A stretch of 64,000 nucleotides of DNA from Tricholoma matsutake (Eukaryota; Basidiomycota; Agaricomycetes; Agaricales; Tricholomataceae), in the NCBI GenBank assembly GCA_026075535.2, contig AP026547.1:9486001-9550000 (forward strand), in the 5' to 3' direction. Made by a program: the position numbers and the translations under genes. The notes below the pieces were generated by a model that saw only the letters and a program-made list of their open reading frames with translations, had not been told where the DNA came from and made no database searches. Positions within the stretch are counted from its first letter, which is position 1; each line of letters begins with the position of its first letter. This document shows positions 56,744 through 64,000 of the stretch, piece by piece.

Positions 56744-57168
56744 TGTAAGGGGACTAAGGGGGTGCCCTGTGTGTTTTTCCTATTTTTTATGTTCGTCCCA
56801 TATTTTTCCCCACCTCATTTCCTTCTATTCTTCATTTTCTATGATTTTTCCGGATTTTATTACTAATTTTCCCTTGCTATCGTGTTTGTATATGTTGACA
56901 CTTTTATATTTACAGGCGGAGTACCCTTCCGACACATACCCCTTGGTATGATGTCATTCGGCGGCCTTGATCCGCCTATCTCCGCCTTTTTCTATTTTTA
57001 GGTTATATTTGATTTTTGTCGTCTTCACATATACTGGGCATCAGCAAGGGGATCCTTAGAGTTTTCTCTTCGGATTTCCCTTTGCTAGGTGCGCCCCCAA
57101 TGCCTGTATTATGTAGTATAATTTTAACTTCGGATTTCCCTTTGCTAGAGGCTTAGGTTGCCCTTATA
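56744..57168 (+). repeat. Gypsy-3a 5' LTR (425 bp)
   Basis: TGTAAGGGGACTAAGGGG to TTGCCCTTATA. Differs from the 3' LTR at TTTACAGG versus TTTAGAGG and GATCCGCC versus GATCTGCC. Confidence 0.95.
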
Positions 57169-57334
57169 GTAGAAAACTCTCCCCTAAGGCCCAAAAATCG
57201 CGAACGCGCTGCCCAAAATAGGCAGGTACGGACTGGACGACGCTTCCCAAAGCTCCACAGAGTCCCTACACACCGTTCCAGATACTCTCGCCTTTATTGC
57301 GCCGCCATTTTCGCCAAACGCACTCCCTAGCGAC

Positions 57335-58453
57335 ATGGACACATCAGAACGCTTCGACGCGCTTGAAAGCGACATTTCCGGAATGTGCGCGCAAATCGAC
57401 TCGCTTAAATCTACGATTGAAAACTTTGTTAGGACCCTCCAGGCTAACCCTACGACTAATAGTTCCCCCTTCACGACTCCAAGCGCACCCAACAACGATG
57501 TTTTGCCAAACGCGTCCACTAAGGAACATGCCCAGATCAAACCGTCCCCCCCCGCCGAATTTAATGGTGCACGTGCGCAGGGACGTGCATTCCTTAATTC
57601 CTGTGAGTTATACATTAGTCTCCAGTCGCATCAATTCGTCGATGAGGCTGCAAAAATTTATTGGGCCTTCACATACATGAAATCTGAACGCGCCTATCTC
57701 TATGTGGACCGTATCCTACGTCAAACTAAAGAACTCGGTTCTCTACCTTTCTCCACTTGGGGTGACTTTCGAGCTGAGTTCGTACGCCACTTCTGCCCCC
57801 TCAATGAACGCCACCGAGCAGTGACACAACTTGAGTCATCCACTTACCACCAGGGATGTCGATCCGTGGACGACTATATCGATGAGTTCAAGGATTTGGT
57901 GGACATGGCAGGGTATGGGAGTGGGTTACCAGTGGTGGTGAAGTTCCGACGGGGGCTCAACCGAGAAATTCAGGACCAGATTGCACAGATGTTGGAAGGG
58001 CGCCCAGCGGACGATGATATCCTTGCTTGGTATGAAGCTGCTTCACTCTGTGACGAGAACCGACTCACAAATGCGGCGTTTAATGCTGCATTCCGTGCTC
58101 CAACTACCACTCATACACCCTACACCTTCAATCGAAGCCTCCCCCGCCCTAACCCCATTCCTGCTCGTCAAACTCCCACACCAGCCGTCAATATCCCAGT
58201 ACCAATGGATGTTGATGCAGCCCGCAGCCGTGCACGTAAGTTGGATCTCTGCTACCATTGTGGGGAACCTGGACACAGGGCTGGAGCATGTCCCCATCGT
58301 CAGGATATCCGCATGCTCACCCCCGAGGGACGAGACGAACTCCTGCAAGATCTGTTGGCACTTGTAGATGTTGAGGAAGCGAAGGATCAAGTTGCAGAGG
58401 AGGTTAAGCTGGAAGTTGTAGAGGAGCAGGATTTTCCTATTCGCAGCGAGTGA
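57335..58453 (+). CDS. Gypsy-3a Gag polyprotein
   Basis: Capsid/nucleocapsid precursor, 372 residues, that assembles the cytoplasmic virus-like particle. Starts MDTSERFDALESDISGMCAQ with a short coiled coil; the retrotransposon-gag domain spans about residues 70-210 (FNGARAQGRAFLNSCELYIS; FSTWGDFRAEFVRHFCPLNE; SVDDYIDEFKDLVDMAGYG). A Pro-rich linker leads to the CCHC knuckle CYHCGEPGHRAGACPH at about residue 306. The acidic tail EEAKDQVAEEVKLEVVEE follows. The frame ends GAG-TGA at 58451-58453. Pol lies in the -1 frame, with its GTG codon (58450) overlapping the stop. Confidence 0.93.
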   Translation: MDTSERFDALESDISGMCAQIDSLKSTIENFVRTLQANPTTNSSPFTTPSAPNNDVLPNASTKEHAQIKPSPPAEFNGARAQGRAFLNSCELYISLQSHQFVDEAAKIYWAFTYMKSERAYLYVDRILRQTKELGSLPFSTWGDFRAEFVRHFCPLNERHRAVTQLESSTYHQGCRSVDDYIDEFKDLVDMAGYGSGLPVVVKFRRGLNREIQDQIAQMLEGRPADDDILAWYEAASLCDENRLTNAAFNAAFRAPTTTHTPYTFNRSLPRPNPIPARQTPTPAVNIPVPMDVDAARSRARKLDLCYHCGEPGHRAGACPHRQDIRMLTPEGRDELLQDLLALVDVEEAKDQVAEEVKLEVVEEQDFPIRSE

Positions 58454-61400
58454 ATCGTACGCCCTCACTGCCTGTCCATAACCGCTTTGAAGTCTTGTCA
58501 GTTGAATCCCTGGAGAATGAATCCATTTCTGTGACTGCTCCCCTCTCTGACCCTTCGAAGTTGGCTAAAGACGTACCTGCTCTCCCCATCTCTCCTTCTA
58601 CTCCACGTCCCAAAATTAAATCATGGGAGCGTAAACTACCACGCAAGTATATTGTGGCATCCACTCCCTCTGCACATTCCTTAAACCTAGCCATCGAACT
58701 GCAGACGACCGACACTGGACAGATACTCGGTGTTTCTGCGCTCCTGGACTCTGGTGCGACTGGTCTCTTCATTGATTCCCATCTGGTACAACAACATCAT
58801 CTAAATACTCGCTCACTCTCACGTCCGATACCTGTATATAACGTGGATGGATCCCCAAATGAAGCTGGTGCCATCCGAGAGGTTACAGACCTGGTTCTCC
58901 GTTACAAAGATCATAGTGAGCGTGCCCTTTTTGCTGTCACTCAATTAGGAAAGCAAAAGGCGATTTTGGGATATCCATGGCTTCGAGACCATAACCCAGA
59001 GGTCGACTGGCGCACCGGGGAGGTTACCATGAGCCGATGTCCATCCCGCTGTTGGACGTGTTTCACAGAAGCCAGGCAAGAACGTCGTGGACAGAAGGCG
59101 GCAATACGACGAACTCAGAAGTGTCGTGCTGGACCCCTGCCTATACCTGAAGTGGAATTGGAAGGGGTTCCTGATCTAATGCCGGACTCGGATGATGATG
59201 ATGAGGACCCAGAGGAAGTGGAGGAGGGTGATCGGATCTTCTACACTGCGATTCGCTCGTCGCATGAGGTGTGTGCCACATCGAACATATCCCAACACCT
59301 CGCCGAGGCCTTCCACGAAAACAACGCTGCTAAATCCTCTACTAACTCCTTACTCCCTCATCTCCATGAGTTTGAAGACGTGTTCTCCAAGGAGTCATTC
59401 GACTCTCTTCCTGCGCGTAAGCCATGGGATCACACGATCGAACTCACCCCCGGCGCAACCCCTTCATCCTGCAAGGTCTATCCTCTCTCTCCGGAGGAAC
59501 AACGGCAGCTTGACCAGTTCATCGACGAGCACCTGGCCTCTGGACGTATTCGACCATCGAAGTCACCCATGGCCTCTCCCTTTTTCTTTGTCAAGAAGAA
59601 GGATGGCTCACTTCGACCGGTTCAAGACTACAGAAGACTCAACAACATCACGGTCAAAAATCGCTACCCACTACCCCTCATCTCCGAACTCGTAAACCAG
59701 CTCCGTGGAGCCCGATACTTCACCAAGCTCGATGTCCGTTGGGGCTATAATAATGTGAGGATAAAGGAGGGAGATGAGTGGAAGGCAGCCTTTCGTACCA
59801 ACCGTGGTCTTTTTGAACCGCTTGTCATGTTCTTTGGCCTTACTAATAGCCCTGCCACCTTTCAGACCATGATGAACGACATCTTCCATGACCTCATCCT
59901 CGAAGGCGTTGTCTGCATCTATCTCGACGACATCCTCATCTTCACTCGCACGGTTGAAGAGCACCATCGCATCACGCGCCTCGTCCTAGAGCGACTTCGA
60001 CGGTACAAACTCTACCTTCGTCAGGACAAATGCAAGTTCGAAAGGACCAAGATCGAGTACCTCGGCCTGATTATCTCGGAGGGTCAAGTGGAGATGGATC
60101 CTATCAAGGTAAATGGGGTCACAGCTTGGCCTACGCCCACGAACAAGAAGGAGGTGCAGTCTTTCCTGGGCTTCATCAATTTTTATCGGCGTTTTATCAA
60201 GGATTTCTCACATCATGCACGACCGCTGTTCGACTTGACAGGAAAGGAGGCATGGAGGTGGGATAATGCACAACAGGAGGCGTTCGAAAAGCTTAAGGAG
60301 ATGGTCACTTCCGCTCCGATCCTTACCTTTGCTGACGATTCGCGTCCTTTTCGTGTAGAAGCCGACAGTTCTGACTTTGCGACGGGCGCTGTGTTGTCTC
60401 AGCAGTCTCCGGAGGACCAGAAGTGGCATCCTGTTGCGTTCTACTCCAAAAGCCTTAGTGCTGTAGAGAGAAACTACGAGATCCATGACAAGGAGATGTT
60501 GGCGATAATGCGTGCGCTTGAGGAGTGGCAACACTTCCTCGAGGGTGCCCAACACAAGGTGGAAATTTGGACGGATCACAAGAACCTCGAGTACTTCATG
60601 ACGGCCAAGAAATTGAACCGTCGTCAAGCTCGTTGGTCCCTGTATCTATCTAGATTCGACTTCTCCTTGCACCACCGTCCGGGTCGCAGCATGGGGAAGA
60701 CCGATGCCCTATCCCGACGTGCAGACCATGGGGATGGCAGCGGTGACAACCAAAACATTGTGCTGTTGCAGCCAGACCTGTTCACCATTCGGGCACTGGA
60801 AGGCATCGTACCCCAGGGCGAGGAGCGGGACATTCTACGTGACATTCGTCGCGCAAACCGTAGCGGTTTACATGAGGATGTTGTCGCCCGAGCTGTTAAA
60901 GAACTGAGGAAGGGATCGACCCTTTCCTTACGTGCGGCAGAGTGGGCTGAAAAGGAGGACTTGTTGTATTTCAGGGATCGCATCTATGTTCCCAATGACC
61001 CAGACCTTCGCCAGCGCATCATATCCCAACACCATGACTCACAGATTGCTGGCCACCCCAGACGCTGGAAGACCTTGGAGCTCACCTCACGGAACTATTG
61101 GTGGCCACAAATGTCACGGCTCATTGGTCAGTATTGTCGCACTTGTGACCTTTGCTTACGCACCAAGGTCCCTCGTCGCAAGCCTATTGGTGAGCTACAC
61201 CCTCTTCCTGTTCCAGAGAGTCGTTGGGATGTCGTCAGCGTCGACTTTGTGGTGGAATTGCCAGAGTCAAACGGGTTTGATGCGGTGATGTGCACAGTTG
61301 ACTCAGTGGGAAAACGCGCTCACTTCATCCCCACTCACACCACTGTCAGTGCCCTAGGTGCCGCTCGACTCTACCTCCACCACGTGTGGAAGTTACATGG

Positions 61401-62352
61401 ACTTCCTGGTGCCTTCCTCTCGGATCGTGGCCCTCAGTTCATGGCAGAGTTCACTCGTGAGCTGTACCGACTCCTGGGGATCAAACTCCTCGCTTCAACT
61501 GCTTATCACCCACAAACTGATGGCCAGACGGAGCGAGTCAACCAGGAACTGGAGCAGTACATCCGCCTCTTTGTCAATGAACGCCAGGACGATTGGGATG
61601 ATCTCCTTCCTTTGGCCGAGTTCGGATACAACAACCATGTCCATGCTTCCACTCAACAGACCCCTTTCCTCTTAGACACTGGACGACATCCACGCATGGG
61701 ATTTGAACCTCGCCAAACTCCCTCACACATCGAGACAGTGAATGAGTTCACAGAACGCATGAGGGATAGCTTGGAGGAGGCAAGGGCAGCCTTAGCAAAG
61801 GCAAAGGACGACATGGCGCGATTTTACAACCAGCGCCACTCCCCAACCCCTCAGTACAAGGTTGGTGATCGAGTTTATCTTGACTCCAGTGACATCTCCA
61901 CTACACGTCCATCCAAGAAACTCGCTCATCGCTTCTTGGGACCTTTCCCCATTGTCAAGTGCATTGGAACACATGCCTATCGTCTACGCCTCCCAGCCTC
62001 CATGTCCAGACTCCATCCCGTCTTCCATGTCGTCAAATTGCTTCCAGCTCCCCCAGATCCGTTCCCGGGATGCCATTCACACCCACCACCACCACCTACA
62101 GTGATCGAGGGAGAACCCCAATATGAAGTCGAGTCAATCTTGGACAGCCGTTTGCGTCGAGGAAAACTCCAGTATTTGGTACATTGGAAGGGTTATGGGT
62201 ATGAGGAGAACTCATGGGTCGAAGAGTCTGACGTAAATGCCCCTCGGTTAATCAAGGAATTCCACCGACGACACACTGCTGCACTGCGTCGCATTCAAGT
62301 CACGGACTTTGGTCGTATACGATTTCGAATGCATCGGGGCAATGCATCTTAG
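58450..62352 (+). CDS. Gypsy-3a Pol: protease, RT, RNase H, integrase, chromodomain
   Basis: About 1300 residues, uninterrupted; the frame is open from 58408 so it overlaps gag by 46 nt. There is no ATG near the junction, so expression needs a -1 frameshift or restart. Domains: aspartic protease LLDSGATGLFID (~residue 98), RT with SPFFFVKKKDGSLRPVQDYR and YLDDILIF (~490), RNase H RVEADSSDFATGAVLSQ (~637) and HKNLEYFMTAKKLNRRQARW, integrase zinc finger HHDSQIAGHP...CRTCDLC (~861-900), DDE core VSVDFVVELPES (~930), LSDRGPQFM (~990) and HPQTDGQTERVNQELEQY (~1020-1037). The GPF-like KLAHRFLGPFPIVK follows, then a chromodomain YEVESILDSRLRRGKLQYLV-HWKGYGYEENSWVEE (~1225-1262). The chromodomain presumably guides integration to heterochromatin. 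All key catalytic residues are present. Confidence 0.96.
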   Translation: MNRTPSLPVHNRFEVLSVESLENESISVTAPLSDPSKLAKDVPALPISPSTPRPKIKSWERKLPRKYIVASTPSAHSLNLAIELQTTDTGQILGVSALLDSGATGLFIDSHLVQQHHLNTRSLSRPIPVYNVDGSPNEAGAIREVTDLVLRYKDHSERALFAVTQLGKQKAILGYPWLRDHNPEVDWRTGEVTMSRCPSRCWTCFTEARQERRGQKAAIRRTQKCRAGPLPIPEVELEGVPDLMPDSDDDDEDPEEVEEGDRIFYTAIRSSHEVCATSNISQHLAEAFHENNAAKSSTNSLLPHLHEFEDVFSKESFDSLPARKPWDHTIELTPGATPSSCKVYPLSPEEQRQLDQFIDEHLASGRIRPSKSPMASPFFFVKKKDGSLRPVQDYRRLNNITVKNRYPLPLISELVNQLRGARYFTKLDVRWGYNNVRIKEGDEWKAAFRTNRGLFEPLVMFFGLTNSPATFQTMMNDIFHDLILEGVVCIYLDDILIFTRTVEEHHRITRLVLERLRRYKLYLRQDKCKFERTKIEYLGLIISEGQVEMDPIKVNGVTAWPTPTNKKEVQSFLGFINFYRRFIKDFSHHARPLFDLTGKEAWRWDNAQQEAFEKLKEMVTSAPILTFADDSRPFRVEADSSDFATGAVLSQQSPEDQKWHPVAFYSKSLSAVERNYEIHDKEMLAIMRALEEWQHFLEGAQHKVEIWTDHKNLEYFMTAKKLNRRQARWSLYLSRFDFSLHHRPGRSMGKTDALSRRADHGDGSGDNQNIVLLQPDLFTIRALEGIVPQGEERDILRDIRRANRSGLHEDVVARAVKELRKGSTLSLRAAEWAEKEDLLYFRDRIYVPNDPDLRQRIISQHHDSQIAGHPRRWKTLELTSRNYWWPQMSRLIGQYCRTCDLCLRTKVPRRKPIGELHPLPVPESRWDVVSVDFVVELPESNGFDAVMCTVDSVGKRAHFIPTHTTVSALGAARLYLHHVWKLHGLPGAFLSDRGPQFMAEFTRELYRLLGIKLLASTAYHPQTDGQTERVNQELEQYIRLFVNERQDDWDDLLPLAEFGYNNHVHASTQQTPFLLDTGRHPRMGFEPRQTPSHIETVNEFTERMRDSLEEARAALAKAKDDMARFYNQRHSPTPQYKVGDRVYLDSSDISTTRPSKKLAHRFLGPFPIVKCIGTHAYRLRLPASMSRLHPVFHVVKLLPAPPDPFPGCHSHPPPPPTVIEGEPQYEVESILDSRLRRGKLQYLVHWKGYGYEENSWVEESDVNAPRLIKEFHRRHTAALRRIQVTDFGRIRFRMHRGNAS

Positions 62353-62363
62353 AGAGGGGGTGA

Positions 62364-62788
62364 TGTAAGGGGACTAAGGGGGTGCCCTGTGTGTTTTTCC
62401 TATTTTTTATGTTCGTCCCATATTTTTCCCCACCTCATTTCCTTCTATTCTTCATTTTCTATGATTTTTCCGGATTTTATTACTAATTTTCCCTTGCTAT
62501 CGTGTTTGTATATGTTGACACTTTTATATTTAGAGGCGGAGTACCCTTCCGACACATACCCCTTGGTATGATGTCATTCGGCGGCCTTGATCTGCCTATC
62601 TCCGCCTTTTTCTATTTTTAGGTTATATTTGATTTTTGTCGTCTTCACATATACTGGGCATCAGCAAGGGGATCCTTAGAGTTTTCTCTTCGGATTTCCC
62701 TTTGCTAGGTGCGCCCCCAATGCCTGTATTATGTAGTATAATTTTAACTTCGGATTTCCCTTTGCTAGAGGCTTAGGTTGCCCTTATA
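62364..62788 (+). repeat. Gypsy-3a 3' LTR (425 bp)
   Basis: Copy of the 5' LTR with two differences; followed by the TSD ACACC at 62789-62793. Confidence 0.95.
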
Positions 62789-63206
62789 ACACCTGCATCT
62801 GCTTTGAACTTGACATGTAGGTCCTCATAGAGATCTTGTGTGCTTGTGAACTTCTTGATGGGCTATTTCAATGTCTTAGTGCTCTTTTTCAGACAATGTG
62901 GAATTGGTAACTGACTATATGGGGCCTATAGCTGTCATTGTCAGAGCTATTGAATTCTGATCCTTCATTATTCCTCTCCACTGTTCTGACTGATTGATGT
63001 CAGGTGGAAGGTCTATCTTCAAGACTGCTTATGCTTTCAGTCCTTTTCCTCGTGTTTCCATTGTTTTGGACCCATTTGGACTTGATTGCAACATGTCTTG
63101 CCTTCTGGTTGTGCCTGTAATGCTCCTGGCAGGACTTGCAAGCTTTATGTTTGCCATCACTAGGCACCTTCTTTTTGCACCAGAGTTTAGCACAGTTTGT
63201 CAACAT
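62789..63206 (-). pseudogene. Mutator-like transposase, N-terminal piece
   Basis: Minus strand from the ATG at 63206: MLTNCAKLWCKKKVPSDGKH, KACKSCQEHYRHNQKARHVA, a Cys-rich N-terminal zinc-binding region (C-x4-C...C-x2-C), then a linker with stops, then KTLK-stop-PIKKFTSTQDLYEDL and HVKFKADAGV at the junction with Gypsy-3a. Together with 56518-56743 and 40090-40960 it makes one gene in correct order and orientation. The assignment to the Agaricomycete MULE family is from remembered family features. Confidence 0.65.
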
Positions 63207-64000
63207 TGTCAGAGCTGAGGAATATCCATGTAGCGTCAGGTATCACTCAGATTGTTTAGATTTGTAATAATTCCTTTTTTGGGAAATGTCATAGTGGGGG
63301 GGGTGTTTGCTGGTGTGAAATCAGGTGCATCAAAGGTAATGGCTATCACCACTCAGTGGTGCTTCATCAGATGGGCACAAAATTTGACCAGAACACAGAT
63401 ATAAGTGGTCTTTTACCAGAAAAAAATCAACAAGATGATCAGGCAGGATTTGAGGAAGCTTCTCTATTAGTGATGGTGTGGTGTATAATTTGATCAAACA
63501 AGCCACAACTAACTTCAAGTTACTTTATGGGTCAAACAATGAGCACTAACTTGAAGCAATACTGCTGAGTCAGCCTCCTGCCCATGCCCTCTGGAAGAGT
63601 CTGTGATTGCTCACTGTAGTTTTCATTCTCAGCTTTCCCACAGTTTGATTGTCCAGAACCTTCTTTTTTGTAACTCTTCCACAATAGACATCACCACCAT
63701 TATGAGTGACTGTCCAATGTCCATTTTAGTCATATATTTAATCACCCACTTGTATGATTACACAATCAATTTTGAATAAAACAATTTGCTGCATTCAGTT
63801 ATACAGCCTCAACACATCGCATCTCAGATTGGATCAAATACTCATCTCATTAATGGCCAGTACCAGCTCCCCCAATGTTGCACCAATCCTATTGTATTTC
63901 CATTGAAATAAACTGCTCCTATCAGACTTTCTGTTGGCTCTGCTCTCCAATGTTCAGTTGTCAACTGATCCACTTGTAAATGATCTGAAGATCAAGTTGG
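63207..64000. other. Right flank, no gene seen
   Basis: CpG-poor sequence upstream of the transposase start. A 62-codon minus-strand frame at 63330-63518 matches nothing known. It may include the 5' end of the MULE element, but no terminal repeat could be found because the partner end lies near 40 kb and is not recognised. Confidence 0.4.

Larger units (their letters stand above)
56744..62788 (+). mobile_element. Gypsy-3a: nearly intact chromovirus-type Ty3/Gypsy retrotransposon, TSD ACACC
   Basis: LTRs 56744-57168 and 62364-62788 (425 bp each) differ at only two sites by eye; ACACC at 56739-56743 and 62789-62793 is the TSD. Gag and Pol are both open from end to end, CpG is retained, and a purine tract AGAGAGGGGGTGA precedes the 3' LTR. 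Length ~6.05 kb. It is inserted in the transposase exon encoding ADAGV-SFHGSY. Probably young and possibly still mobile. Confidence 0.96.

Noticed and set aside
63330..63518. Small protein MKLVVACLIKLYTTPSL
   Set aside because: No recognisable domain; located in CpG-poor repeat debris without start-site support.

Overview
This window looks like a TE-rich basidiomycete (Agaricomycete-type) nuclear genome. The evidence is genes cut by many 47-120 nt introns, fungal versions of MINDY, MpaB-like oxygenase and BEM46 proteins, a 106-residue ribosomal protein eL42, chromodomain-bearing Ty3/Gypsy elements, and CpG-directed decay of repeats. The genus cannot be named from the sequence alone.

Positions 1 to about 23 kb form a gene island with abundant CpG. 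In order it holds: a partial acidic/Ser-rich hypothetical gene (-), an AlkB-type dioxygenase (+, 1994-2983), a leucine-rich-repeat-like protein (-, 3682-6493), a BEM46/ABHD13 hydrolase (+, to 8191), two doubtful small genes (-), an MpaB-like ER oxygenase (-, 10766-12648), a 5.5 kb stretch with no recognisable gene, a MINDY-family deubiquitinase (+, 18212-20361), eL42 (+, 21837-22523) and a doubtful exon pair (-). For MINDY, eL42 and the AlkB gene the exon lengths sum to a whole number of codons. MINDY only becomes complete when two 5' exon segments holding the catalytic Cys are added.

From 23.8 kb to the end the window is almost entirely transposable elements nested in each other, and many insertions can be ordered by target-site duplications (TSDs). 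23761-26001 is a fold-back element with ~200 bp inverted arms around a broken RecQ-like helicase, its left arm split by a 1.1 kb insertion with a 9 bp TSD. It abuts Gypsy-1 (26003-37901, 3' LTR truncated), which contains a reverse-oriented Copia element (28641-34865, TSD GAGGA), itself carrying a ~1.15 kb solo-LTR-like insertion. A coiled-coil/Cys-cluster gene fragment and a 79 bp minisatellite follow.

From 40 to 63.2 kb, a single Mutator-like transposase gene (-) has been split into three pieces. A ~2.0 kb TIR element with tRNA-like modules (40961-56517, TSD CCAGGAC) sits in one codon of it and contains Gypsy-2 (41388-54921, TSD CATGT). Gypsy-2 contains Gypsy-3b (43987-51296, TSD GAACA), which contains a hAT-like 1.3 kb element (45571-46895, TSD CCCCAAG) holding a 158 bp minisatellite. 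An almost undamaged relative of Gypsy-3b, Gypsy-3a (56744-62788, TSD ACACC, LTRs differing at about two sites), sits in another exon of the same transposase. Comparing intact and decayed relatives shows that most stops in old copies are CGA to TGA and most other differences are CpG to TpG/CpA.
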